DNA of 64,000 bases from Haloprofundus marisrubri (lineage in GTDB: Archaea; Halobacteriota; Halobacteria; Halobacteriales; Haloferacaceae), in the NCBI RefSeq assembly GCF_001469955.1, contig NZ_LOPU01000018.1, positions 126,001 through 190,000 of the forward strand. Reading direction: 5' to 3'. The notes below the pieces were generated by a model that worked only from the letters and a program-made list of their open reading frames with translations, was not told where the DNA came from and did not search any database. The position numbers and the translations under genes are program-made. Below, one piece after another: positions 8,041 through 15,915 of the stretch. The first letter of the stretch is position 1. Each line of letters starts with the position of its first letter.

Positions 8041-8715
8041 TTACAGCAACTGCGTCGTGGCGTCGTAGAGAAAGGCAACACCAAACCCGCCGAGGACGAC
8101 GGCGCTGACGCCAGCGACGACGGGCGCGAACGACTCGACGCGGCGTTCGGCGGTGACGAGCGCCGCCGGGAAGCCCGACGCCCAGAGGAGAATTCCGGCG
8201 AAGAAGCCGGTGACGAGCGCCGGACTCCCCGTTTCGACGACGAGCGTTCCGGCGAGTTCGCTCCCCACGTAGGGCGTCCGCGAGAGCACGTCGACGGTTC
8301 CGGGTTCGAGCAAGCCGACGCCGATAGTGAGCCAGAACAGAATCTGATACGGGTTGGTCAACGCGAGGACGAACGCTTTTCTGAAGCCTGCACTGTCGTC
8401 TCCCGTCCCGCCGCGAAACGAGTCCGAGGTCGACTGCACCGCGCCGGACGCGAAGTAGAGCATCAGGAGTCCGCCGACGCCGACCATCAGCGCCCGAACC
8501 GTCGGGAAGCGTTCGACGAAGCCGACGACGCCGACCAGCGCGAGCAGGAAGAAGACGAAGTCGGCGGTGAACGCGCCCAGCCCCGCCCGAAAGCCCGAGG
8601 ACCACCCGTGGACGACGCTCTCCTCGGCGATGACGGCGTTCATCGGCCCCGGTGGTGCCGCCAACGCGAGTCCGAAGACGACGCCCGCGAGACCAGTGGT
8701 CACGGAATCCAACAC
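8041..8715 (-). CDS. LysE family amino-acid/metabolite exporter
   Basis: A 224-residue inner membrane protein with six likely helices. The N-terminal LALAAPPGPMNAVIA is the hallmark of the LysE/RhtB superfamily, and ALTNPYQILFWLTIGVGLL matches the second conserved half (NPK/NPY motif). The GTG at 8715 is the chosen start. The gene is tail to tail with the hydrolase, only 2 bases apart. Upstream is an unusual block of short tandem repeats. Substrate unknown. Confidence 0.88.
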   Translation of the reverse strand: MLDSVTTGLAGVVFGLALAAPPGPMNAVIAEESVVHGWSSGFRAGLGAFTADFVFFLLALVGVVGFVERFPTVRALMVGVGGLLMLYFASGAVQSTSDSFRGGTGDDSAGFRKAFVLALTNPYQILFWLTIGVGLLEPGTVDVLSRTPYVGSELAGTLVVETGSPALVTGFFAGILLWASGFPAALVTAERRVESFAPVVAGVSAVVLGGFGVAFLYDATTQLL

Positions 8716-8748
8716 GACCGTACTGGGTCGTACCGCCCGAAAAACGCC

Positions 8749-8830
8749 GCGGTTCCGGCGGGAGGGTGGTGTTCCCAGTCAGAAGGGGGTGTGGTTCCAG
8801 CAGGAAAGATGTAGTTCCGACAGAAGGCGA
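8749..8830. repeat. Four degenerate ~21-bp tandem units upstream of the LysE gene
   Basis: Four imperfect units follow each other with a period of about 20-21 bases. Each carries GTTCC near its start and, in three of the four, CAG followed by a purine run (starting near 8749, 8768, 8790 and 8810). They fill the interval between the LysE start and the DtxR gene. They may be iterated binding sites or just a degenerate repeat. Confidence 0.45.
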
Positions 8831-8844
8831 TGGTTACGACCGGG

Positions 8845-9537
8845 TCACGCCCCGCCCATCCCAGCGGGGGCGGATTCGGGTTCGCCGACCGGTTCGACGC
8901 GAATCGACCGCGCCACCGACTCGGGAAGGCTCTGTTCGTGACCGGCCACGTGGACGGTCACCATGCCGAACGGCGCGACATCGACGACTTCGATTTCGGT
9001 TCCGGGGGTGAGACCGGCCTCGGCGAGATACTCCAACTCCGCTTCGTCGCGGTCGGAGACGCGGGCGACGACGACACGGTCACCCTCGCCGTACTCGCTC
9101 AGACGAGTGGTCTCGTCCTCGACGGGGTCGAGGTCGACGTTCGGAATCGGGTCGCCGTGGGGGTCGAACTCCGGATTGCCCAGTACCTCGGCGACGCGCC
9201 GCTCGAACGCCTCGCTGATGTGGTGTTCGAGCGCGTCGGCTTCGTCGTGAACTTCGCTCCACGAGTAGTCGAGATGTTCGGTCAGGTACGCCTCCAGCAG
9301 TCGGTGGTGGCGCAGCACTTCCAGTGCGACCGTCTCCCCTTCGTCGGTCAACTCGACACCTTTGTACTTCTCGCGGTCGACGAGGCCGCGGTCTTCGAGT
9401 TTCCCGAGCATACTCGTCACCGTCGGCGCGGTCTTGTCGAGATACTCCGCGATGGCGGACGTCGAAACCGGCGGGCCGTGTTCGGACTGGAGGATGTAGA
9501 TGGCCTTCAAGTAATCCTCCATCACGTCGCTCAACAT
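8845..9537 (-). CDS. DtxR family metal-dependent transcriptional regulator with FeoA/SH3 domain
   Basis: A 230-residue repressor. The open frame extends upstream, but the start is the ATG giving MLSDVMEDYLKAIY, since the earlier part is Arg/Ser noise. Residues 1-65 are the winged helix (TSAIAEYLDKTAPTVTSMLGKLEDRGLV), and residues 66-140 are the metal-binding and dimerisation domain (HHRLLEAYL, HDEADALEHHISE). Residues 150-220 are a FeoA/SH3-like domain (AEAGLTPGTEIEVVDVAPFG). It likely senses Fe(II) or Mn(II). A strong TATA element lies just upstream. A second, shorter DtxR homologue is encoded at the right end of the window. Confidence 0.92.
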   Translation of the reverse strand: MLSDVMEDYLKAIYILQSEHGPPVSTSAIAEYLDKTAPTVTSMLGKLEDRGLVDREKYKGVELTDEGETVALEVLRHHRLLEAYLTEHLDYSWSEVHDEADALEHHISEAFERRVAEVLGNPEFDPHGDPIPNVDLDPVEDETTRLSEYGEGDRVVVARVSDRDEAELEYLAEAGLTPGTEIEVVDVAPFGMVTVHVAGHEQSLPESVARSIRVEPVGEPESAPAGMGGA

Positions 9538-9560
9538 GGCCGAAATTAGACGGGGCCAAC

Positions 9561-9568
9561 TATTATAT
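9561..9568 (-). promoter_or_regulatory. TATA box of the DtxR regulator gene
   Basis: ATATAATA on the minus strand lies 24-31 bases before the ATG at 9537, implying a leaderless transcript. Further upstream, the perfect palindrome AACCGAACGGTT (9580-9591) overlaps the end of the neighbouring gene and could be an operator or a small terminator stem. Confidence 0.55.
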
Positions 9569-9589
9569 CTGGCGTGGCGAACCGAACGG

Positions 9590-10912
9590 TTAGTTCGTCG
9601 CCGTGTCGGGCGGGTCGTCGGCTTGGTCGGAGACGAAGAACGCCGTGCCGACTCCCGGCGGGTCCGGACCGAACGCGAGCAGTCGTCGCTGCCGCCGCCC
9701 GAGCGACGAGGTGCCGACGACCGAGAGCGTACCGAACGCCGCCCGGAGCGCCGGAATCCGAATCGAAGCGGGGGCCCGATAGCCGTACAGAAGCAGACCG
9801 GTGATGAGTCGCTCCATCCGGCGCTGCAGCCGAACGATTCGTTCGACGGCCGGATATCGACGCCGCTGGTATCGGCGGAGTACGTCGACTGAGAGCGGTC
9901 CGTCACTCTGAGAGAGCGCCGTCAGTATCGTCTCGTGAGCGACGACGGCGTCCTGCACGGCGAGGCTGTTTCCCTGTCCGCCGAACGGCGAGGCGACGTG
10001 CGCCGCGTCACCCAACAGGAGCAAGCCGTCGTCGACCCAGCGGTCGCAGAGACCCGGTTCGACGTGCAGGAGCGAACAGTCCTCGAACCCGCCGAGTTGC
10101 GTCTCGACGGTGCCGCGGAGGTCGGGGTCGATAGAGACGAGGTCGCGGCGAAACGCCTCGATGCCCCGTTCTCTGAGGTCGCCGTAGCTTCCCTTCGGGA
10201 TGGGTTTCCCGCACTGTGCGACCGAGCCGCTGAGCGGCGCGTACACCAGTACGCCGCCGTCGCCGGCGCGCAGTTGCGTCGTCACGTCGACCGCTGCGTC
10301 TTCGAGTTTGAACCAGACGAGTTCGAGTTTCGACTCGAAGAGACCGGCGTCGATTCCGGCCGCCTGCCGGACCGTCGAGTAGCGGCCGTCCGCGCCGACG
10401 ACGAGGCGACTCTCGATTTCGAGGTCGACGCCGGTCTCACGGTCCCGAGCGTCGACGCCGACGACCCAGTCTCCATCTTTGCGGACGTCGGTCACCGTCG
10501 TCGACGACCGAAACGAGAACGTCTCGAACTCGCTGGCTCGTTCGACGAGCAGTTCCAGTAGCGGCGGTTGGTCCATCAACAAGAGGAACTCGTTTTCGGA
10601 GGCGACGTCTGAAAAATCGAGCAGTTCGTAGCGTCGGCCGTACACCGACGCGTGGGCGTGGTAGATTCGCTCGTGCGGCAGGTCAAGCACGTCGTCGAGG
10701 ATTCCGAGTTGGTCGAACGCCCACGGCACGTACGGTTGGAAGCCGAACCCGCGGAACTCCCGGTCGAGCGTCGCGTTGCGCTCCAGAAGGAGGGTGTCGA
10801 TGCCGCTTCGGGCGAGTAGATAACTCAGGACACAGCCGGCGGGGCCGGCCCCGACGACGACCACGTCGGGGGTGAGTCGCTGCGGTCGGTCGCTCGTCGT
10901 GTTCGCGGTCAT
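9590..10912 (-). CDS. FAD-dependent monooxygenase (PHBH/geranylgeranyl-reductase-like)
   Basis: A flavoprotein of about 440 residues. I chose the ATG at 10912; a GTG at 10924 would add four residues. The FAD Rossmann motif is VVVGAGPAGCVLSYLLARSG with the ribose-binding Glu in LLLERN. The second signature GDAAHVASPFGGQGNSLAVQDAV, near residue 290, is the GD motif of class A flavin monooxygenases, and VVGADGRYSTVRQAAG is the DG motif. The C-terminal 100 residues contain a hydrophobic Arg-rich stretch that may touch the membrane. It probably hydroxylates or oxidises an aromatic, quinone or isoprenoid compound. The substrate is not evident. Confidence 0.82.
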   Translation of the reverse strand: MTANTTSDRPQRLTPDVVVVGAGPAGCVLSYLLARSGIDTLLLERNATLDREFRGFGFQPYVPWAFDQLGILDDVLDLPHERIYHAHASVYGRRYELLDFSDVASENEFLLLMDQPPLLELLVERASEFETFSFRSSTTVTDVRKDGDWVVGVDARDRETGVDLEIESRLVVGADGRYSTVRQAAGIDAGLFESKLELVWFKLEDAAVDVTTQLRAGDGGVLVYAPLSGSVAQCGKPIPKGSYGDLRERGIEAFRRDLVSIDPDLRGTVETQLGGFEDCSLLHVEPGLCDRWVDDGLLLLGDAAHVASPFGGQGNSLAVQDAVVAHETILTALSQSDGPLSVDVLRRYQRRRYPAVERIVRLQRRMERLITGLLLYGYRAPASIRIPALRAAFGTLSVVGTSSLGRRQRRLLAFGPDPPGVGTAFFVSDQADDPPDTATN

Positions 10913-11042
10913 GCTGTCGGTCACCTACAGTCGGCTACGGTAAGCCGAGACAGTTGAACAGACGAGCGGAGACGCGATAAGCCCGCGGGCGACCGGCAGT
11001 GGGCCGACCCGTCGGTCGCGTGTCGGTCGTGTCTCGGCCGCC

Positions 11043-12236
11043 TCAGATGCCCTGACCCATCAGGTGACTTCGGAGCACGTCGGGCGTCTTCAGGCCGGAC
11101 TCCGTGTTGACGAGAACGACCGTGTCGTCCTCGCTAAATCTCCCCTCTTCGGCGAGACTCCACGCGCCTGCGGGGGCCGCACCCCCGGCGACGCCGACCT
11201 CGATTGCCTCGTGCTGCGCCGCGGCGACGGCCGAGGCGAGAATGTCGTCGTCGGAGACGGCGACGGTGTCGCCACCGCACGACTTGAGCGCCGAGAGCGC
11301 CAGCGCGCCGCCCTCGGGGTCGGGAACTTCGAGTTCGCCGACGATGGTGTCGGGCACCTCCCACGGTTCGATACTGTCGTCGCCGTGTTCGGCGGCGGCG
11401 ACGATAGGCGCGCAGTTCTCGGGTTGGACCGCGTACAGCGGCGGCACGTCGTCCACTAATCCGACCTCGACGAGTTCACGGAACCCCTTTTCGAGGCCGA
11501 CGACGAGTTCGCCCGTCGACGCCGGGACGACGACGGCGTCCGGTATCTCGCCGTCGAGGTCCGCCACCAACTCGAACGCGAGCGTCTTCGCACCCTCGTG
11601 GCGATACGGCGTGGTGAACTCCTGCAGCGAGTAGTACTCCGTGGCGAGTTGCTCGTCGACGGCATCTTTCGCCTGCGGGTAGCGTCCGCCGACGACGCGC
11701 ATCTCGCCGCCGTGGACGTTTATCATCGCCTTGTTCGAGAAGGCCGACCGGGAGGGGACGAACGAGTACGAGCGGAGGCCGACCCGGCCGGCGTACGCCG
11801 CCGCCGACTGTCCGGCGTTGCCCGGCGTCGCCAGCGCGAGCGGTTCGACGTCGTCGCTCTCGGCGTGTCGGCTGGCGGCCGTCAGCGCGAGGCTCATTCC
11901 CCGGTCGAGAAACGTGCCGGTCGGGTTGCGACCCTCGTCCTTGACGACGACGCGGCCGACGCCGAGTTCCTCGGCGAGTCGGGGCGCGTCGACGAGCGGC
12001 GTCTCTCCTTCGGCGGCGCTGACGGCGTTCGTCGCCGCGAACGGCAGGAGCGCCTCGAACGCCCACATTCCCCGGCCGTCGCCTTCGAACGACGCCCAGT
12101 CGTCGGCGACGGCGTCGTAGTCGTACTGTGCGTCGAGAAACCCGCCGCAGTCGGGGCATCGGCCGGGCACGTCCGCGTCGTGGACCGTCCCGCAGTCGAC
12201 GCACGCCAGTCCCGAGAACGCCTCGCTAGTCTGCAT
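11043..12236 (-). CDS. Threonine-synthase-like fold-type II PLP protein lacking the PLP lysine
   Basis: A 397-residue protein with threonine synthase architecture. An N-terminal zinc ribbon (CVDC near residue 16, CPDC near residue 28) is followed by the fold-type II PLP domain. Recognisable segments include ETPLVDAPRLAEELG, KDEGRNPTG, ATPGNAGQSAAAYA and VVPASTGELVVGLEKGF. In threonine synthases the Schiff-base lysine sits in SFKDRG. Here the segment reads GTFLDRG, and I confirmed the Leu codon on the DNA (minus strand TTT CTC GAC CGG). Without that lysine, ordinary threonine synthase chemistry is unlikely unless another residue substitutes. It may be a divergent paralogue. It is not in an operon with other threonine genes. 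Confidence 0.8.
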   Translation of the reverse strand: MQTSEAFSGLACVDCGTVHDADVPGRCPDCGGFLDAQYDYDAVADDWASFEGDGRGMWAFEALLPFAATNAVSAAEGETPLVDAPRLAEELGVGRVVVKDEGRNPTGTFLDRGMSLALTAASRHAESDDVEPLALATPGNAGQSAAAYAGRVGLRSYSFVPSRSAFSNKAMINVHGGEMRVVGGRYPQAKDAVDEQLATEYYSLQEFTTPYRHEGAKTLAFELVADLDGEIPDAVVVPASTGELVVGLEKGFRELVEVGLVDDVPPLYAVQPENCAPIVAAAEHGDDSIEPWEVPDTIVGELEVPDPEGGALALSALKSCGGDTVAVSDDDILASAVAAAQHEAIEVGVAGGAAPAGAWSLAEEGRFSEDDTVVLVNTESGLKTPDVLRSHLMGQGI

Positions 12237-12368
12237 ACCGGCCGTTGCGAGGGAAGCGACTAATCGCTTCCCGTTGGGCGGAAGCGCCTTCGGCGCTGGG
12301 TCGCCGAAACGGACCCGGGTGCCGCGGCGTCAGGTGATGCTTTGTATCGCGCCTCCCAACAGTAGCGT

Positions 12369-13655
12369 ATGCCAGACGATACAGCCGTCTCCGTCGTCGG
12401 TGCGGGTCTCGCGGGCCTCGTCGCCGCCCGCCACCTCGCCGACGCGGGGTTCGACGTAACGGTGTACGAAGAACGCGAGGAAGTCGGCGGCCGCGTCCGC
12501 ACCGAACACGAGGACGGGTACACGTTCGACCGCGGTTTTCAAGTGCTGTTCACCGCGTATCCCGCTGTCCAAGAGGAACTGGACCTCGACGCGCTGAACC
12601 TGCGGCCGTTCTCGCCCGGTGCGGTCATCGCCCGACCCGGTAAGCGCTCGGTGCTGTCGGACCCGCTTCGTGACCCCGGCGCGCTCTCGGAGTCGCTGAA
12701 AAACGACGAGGTGACGTTCTGGGACAAAGCGCGGACGCTCGCACTCCGCCAGCACGTCGCCAGTCGCCGCGAATCGGACTTTTTCGCCGGCGAGGAACCG
12801 TCGATTCGCACGTACCTCGAAAACTGGGGCTTCTCCGACGACTACATCGAGAACTTCGTCGCACCGTTCTACGGTGGAATCACCCTCGACCGGTCGCTCG
12901 GGACCGCGAAATCCGTGTTCGAGTACACGTTCCGGACGCTTTCGCGCGGGAAAATCGCGGTTCCCGCGGCGGGGATGCAAGCGATTCCCGAGCAGTTGGC
13001 CGAGAGGGCCGAGCAGGCGGGTGCGGAGATTCGCCTCGGCGAACGGGTGGAGGCCGTCGAGGGTGCCGACGAGGACGACGCCGCGACGGTCACCGTCGAC
13101 GGCGTGGAACTCGACTCGGAGGCCGTCGTCGTCGCCACGGACCCGAAGACGGCACACGACCTCACGGGCGTGGAGTCGATTCCGACCGACGGAACCGGCT
13201 GTGTCACCCAGTACTACGCGATTCGCGGCGGCGCATCGCTCGGTACCGACCGAAAACTGTTGCTCAACGCGGGCGACGCCACTCCTAATACCGTGGTCCC
13301 ACTCTCGGACGTCGCTCCGGAGTACGCGCCGAAGAACACGGTGTTCCTCAACGCGACGTTCCTCGGGAAAAACGCCCAGAACGCCGACGAAGAGACGCTG
13401 TTCGAGCGGACCAAAGAGGAACTGACCGCGTGGTACCCCGACCGGACGTTCGACGGCCTTCGACTGCTGAAGACGACGCGCGTGCCGTTCGCGCAGTTCG
13501 TCCAACCGCCGGGCGTCCACGCGACCCTTCCGGACGCGGACGACCCCGACGGCTGGGTGTATCTCGCCGGCGACTACACCGAGTGGTCGTCGATTCAGGG
13601 CGCGATGGAGAGCGGACAGAAGGCGGCGCAGGCGGTCGTCGAGGACCTACAGTAA
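12369..13655 (+). CDS. FAD-dependent amine-oxidase/phytoene-desaturase-like oxidoreductase
   Basis: A 428-residue flavoprotein. The N-terminal dinucleotide motif SVVGAGLAGLVAARHLADAGF is followed by VYEEREEVGGRVRTE, the GGR signature of the amine oxidase superfamily. The middle carries FVAPFYGGITLDRSLGT, and the C-terminal FAD motif is VYLAGDYTEWSSIQGAMESGQKAA. It resembles bacterial and archaeal protoporphyrinogen-oxidase-like and carotenoid desaturase-like proteins, but carotenoid genes are not adjacent. The start ATG lies just behind an AT-rich stretch and is divergent from the threonine-synthase-like gene. Substrate unknown. Confidence 0.82.
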   Translation: MPDDTAVSVVGAGLAGLVAARHLADAGFDVTVYEEREEVGGRVRTEHEDGYTFDRGFQVLFTAYPAVQEELDLDALNLRPFSPGAVIARPGKRSVLSDPLRDPGALSESLKNDEVTFWDKARTLALRQHVASRRESDFFAGEEPSIRTYLENWGFSDDYIENFVAPFYGGITLDRSLGTAKSVFEYTFRTLSRGKIAVPAAGMQAIPEQLAERAEQAGAEIRLGERVEAVEGADEDDAATVTVDGVELDSEAVVVATDPKTAHDLTGVESIPTDGTGCVTQYYAIRGGASLGTDRKLLLNAGDATPNTVVPLSDVAPEYAPKNTVFLNATFLGKNAQNADEETLFERTKEELTAWYPDRTFDGLRLLKTTRVPFAQFVQPPGVHATLPDADDPDGWVYLAGDYTEWSSIQGAMESGQKAAQAVVEDLQ

Positions 13656-13682
13656 CCTTCGGTAGAAAAACGACGAATCGGC

Positions 13683-14720
13683 CTACGGCGTGATGACCGC
13701 GCGGCCCTCTATCTCGCCGTGTTCGAGTTTTTCGGCGACGGTGTTCACGTCGTCCAATCCGTAGCGCGAGGTGTGCAGTTCGACGTCGCCGCGGTCGACA
13801 AGCGAGACGAGTTCCTGCAGTTCGGTGTACTTGCCGACGATGTTGCCGACGAAACTGAACTCGCCGTTGACGAGCGCCTGCGACGGTTCGTGGACGTGAC
13901 CGCCGTAGCCGATGATGTGGTGGTCGCCGCCCGCCGAGACGATATCCGGCGCGAGTTCGGTCGTCTCGTCGGCACCGACGAAGTCCAGTACCTGCCGCGC
14001 GCCCGCGCCGTCGGTCATGTCGTCGATGGCCGAGGCGACATCGACGTTCGTCGGGTTCACCGTCTCGTGTGCGCCGAGGTCGGTTGCGAGGTCCAGCGCC
14101 TCGTCTTTCAGGTCGACGGCGACGACGTTCGCGGCGCTCATCGCGTTCAGACACTGCAGGCCGATGTGACCGAGGCCGCCGACGCCGATGACGACGGCGT
14201 GGTCGCCCGGGTTGAGTTTCGTGACGGCCTTTTTGGCCGCATGGTACGCCGTGATGCCGGCGTCGGCGTGCGGGGCGATGTCGGTGGTGTCGGTCCCTTC
14301 AGGGAGTGGAATCACCGACCGCTGGGAGGTGAGTAGATACTCGGCGAAGCCGCCGTCGCGGTTCAGTCCCGGGAACTCGAGGTTCTCACAGTACATGTCC
14401 TCGCCCATCCGACAGGCGCGACAGACCCCGCAGGTCATCACCGGGTGACAGATAACGGAGTCGCCTTCCGAAACGGTCTCGACGCCGTCGCCGACTTCGA
14501 CGACGGTCCCGGCGTTCTCGTGGCCGAGCGTCATCGGGAGTTCTTGGTCCATGTAGTCGGTCCACATTCCCTCGATGACGTGGTTGTCCGTTTGACACCA
14601 TCCTGCGCCCTCGACTTCGATGACAACCTCCCCGTGACCCGGTTCCGGTCGGTCGACTTCCTCTATCGATAGCGCACTCTCCATCTCCTCTGTGAACTCG
14701 TGTAATCTGGCTGCTTGCAT
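13683..14720 (-). CDS. Zinc-dependent NAD(P) alcohol dehydrogenase
   Basis: A 345-residue medium-chain dehydrogenase starting MQAARLHEF. The upstream extension of the frame is discarded because it crosses the divergent promoter. Catalytic zinc ligands are Cys in GWCQTDNH and His in TLGHENAG. Structural zinc is bound by CGVCRACRMGEDMYC. The Rossmann motif is GVGGLGHIGLQC near residue 175. It is divergent from an amidohydrolase gene and a MIP18/DUF59 gene. That same combination accompanies propane/acetone monooxygenase operons in actinobacteria, where the dehydrogenase oxidises the alcohol product. Here it may oxidise a short-chain alcohol. Confidence 0.9.
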   Translation of the reverse strand: MQAARLHEFTEEMESALSIEEVDRPEPGHGEVVIEVEGAGWCQTDNHVIEGMWTDYMDQELPMTLGHENAGTVVEVGDGVETVSEGDSVICHPVMTCGVCRACRMGEDMYCENLEFPGLNRDGGFAEYLLTSQRSVIPLPEGTDTTDIAPHADAGITAYHAAKKAVTKLNPGDHAVVIGVGGLGHIGLQCLNAMSAANVVAVDLKDEALDLATDLGAHETVNPTNVDVASAIDDMTDGAGARQVLDFVGADETTELAPDIVSAGGDHHIIGYGGHVHEPSQALVNGEFSFVGNIVGKYTELQELVSLVDRGDVELHTSRYGLDDVNTVAEKLEHGEIEGRAVITP

Positions 14721-14859
14721 CGTGATAGCTACTGTCACGCGCGACAGCATAACTGTTCTCGGATTTACACTACCGCGTGATAATCTATGCGTAGACAGTG
14801 TTTCTCGTTTTGATATCATAACGAAAGATAATGTAGTATGTTCCCAAACCACAATCTGC
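14721..14859. promoter_or_regulatory. Divergent promoter region between ADH and amidohydrolase
   Basis: A 139-base AT-rich interval between two divergent starts. On the plus strand, TGATATCATAACG (14811-14823) is a likely TATA element with palindromic character (GATATC), 37 bases before the amidohydrolase ATG. On the minus side, ATAGCTACTGTCACGCGCGACAG next to the ADH start contains the inverted repeat CTGTCGCG/CGCGACAG-like arms around 14733-14750. The layout suggests joint regulation of both transcription units. Confidence 0.5.
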
Positions 14860-15915
14860 ATGTACCGACAACGCGGTGAGGACGTGTTCGTCGTCGACGC
14901 ACACGTCCACCACTGGGATGCGAGCGAGGAAAACACCAAGAACGACGGCGGCGAGCAGTTCATCCGCTGTTTCTACGACTACCACACCGGCTTCACGCCC
15001 GACGACCGCGAGTGGACGCTCGAAGAGTATCGGAAGTACAGCGCCGACCGGATGGTCGAAGACCTGTTCGGCAACGGCGCAGTCGACATGGCCATCTTCC
15101 AACCGACACATCTCCACGAGTTCTACAAGGAGGGGTTCAACACCGTCGACGACAACGCCGAACTCGTCGACCAGTACCCCGAGCGGTTCATCGTCAACGG
15201 CCGGTTCGACCCGCGCGACGGCGAGGCGGGCAAGGAAGAACTCGAACGACAGAAAGAGGAGTACGACGTCGACGGGGTGAAGCTCTACACGGCGGAGTGG
15301 AAAGGCGACTCGAAGGGGTGGCGACTCGACGACGAGGAGACGTTCGAGTTCCTCGAAAAGTGCAGCGACTTAGGTGTCGAAAACATCCACGCACACAAAG
15401 GGCCGACGATTCGGCCGCTGAACCGCGACGCGTTCGACGTGGCCGACGTCGACGATGCGGCCACCTCCTTCCCGGAACTGAACTTCATCGTCGAGCACGT
15501 CGGTCTCCCACGACTCGACGACTTCTGCTGGATTGGCGCACAGGAACCGAACGTCTACGGGGGCCTCGCCGTCGCCGCGCCGATGGTCCAGAACCGACCG
15601 CGCAAGTTCGGCGAGATAATGGGCGAACTGCTGTACTGGCTGGGTGAAGACCGTATTCTGTTCGGGAGCGACTACGCGCTGTGGAACCCCGATTGGCTCG
15701 TCGAACTGGTGATGGAGGCCGAACTGACACCCGCCCAGCGCGACGAGTACGGCGTCGAACTCACGACGGAGGTGATGAAGAAGGTGATGGGTGAGAACGC
15801 CGCCGGACTCTACGACATCGACATCGAGGAGAAGAAAAAAGCGCTCCAGTCCGACGCCATCTCCGAGCAGTTCGGACTGGGCGACGACTACGCCGCGGAC
15901 GCGACCGCAGACTAA
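14860..15915 (+). CDS. Amidohydrolase-2 family metal-dependent hydrolase
   Basis: A 351-residue TIM-barrel hydrolase. The start is placed at the ATG giving MYRQRGEDVFVVDAHVHHWD, because the upstream part of the frame crosses the promoter. Metal ligands are the HxH in DAHVHHWD, His in IHAHKGPT, His in IVEHVGLPR and Asp in LFGSDYALWN. VKLYTAEWKG may supply a further ligand-like Lys. Substrate is unknown. Homologues sit directly beside the DUF59 and ADH genes of propane/acetone monooxygenase operons, where a role in enzyme maturation or ketone/ester metabolism has been considered. Its stop codon shares one base with the next start. Confidence 0.85.
   Translation: MYRQRGEDVFVVDAHVHHWDASEENTKNDGGEQFIRCFYDYHTGFTPDDREWTLEEYRKYSADRMVEDLFGNGAVDMAIFQPTHLHEFYKEGFNTVDDNAELVDQYPERFIVNGRFDPRDGEAGKEELERQKEEYDVDGVKLYTAEWKGDSKGWRLDDEETFEFLEKCSDLGVENIHAHKGPTIRPLNRDAFDVADVDDAATSFPELNFIVEHVGLPRLDDFCWIGAQEPNVYGGLAVAAPMVQNRPRKFGEIMGELLYWLGEDRILFGSDYALWNPDWLVELVMEAELTPAQRDEYGVELTTEVMKKVMGENAAGLYDIDIEEKKKALQSDAISEQFGLGDDYAADATAD

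Noticed and set aside
7097-8605. A 500-codon open frame on the minus strand opposite the hydrolase and LysE genes
   Set aside because: It is opposite two convincing genes, is rich in Arg and has no domain. High GC produces such long shadow frames.
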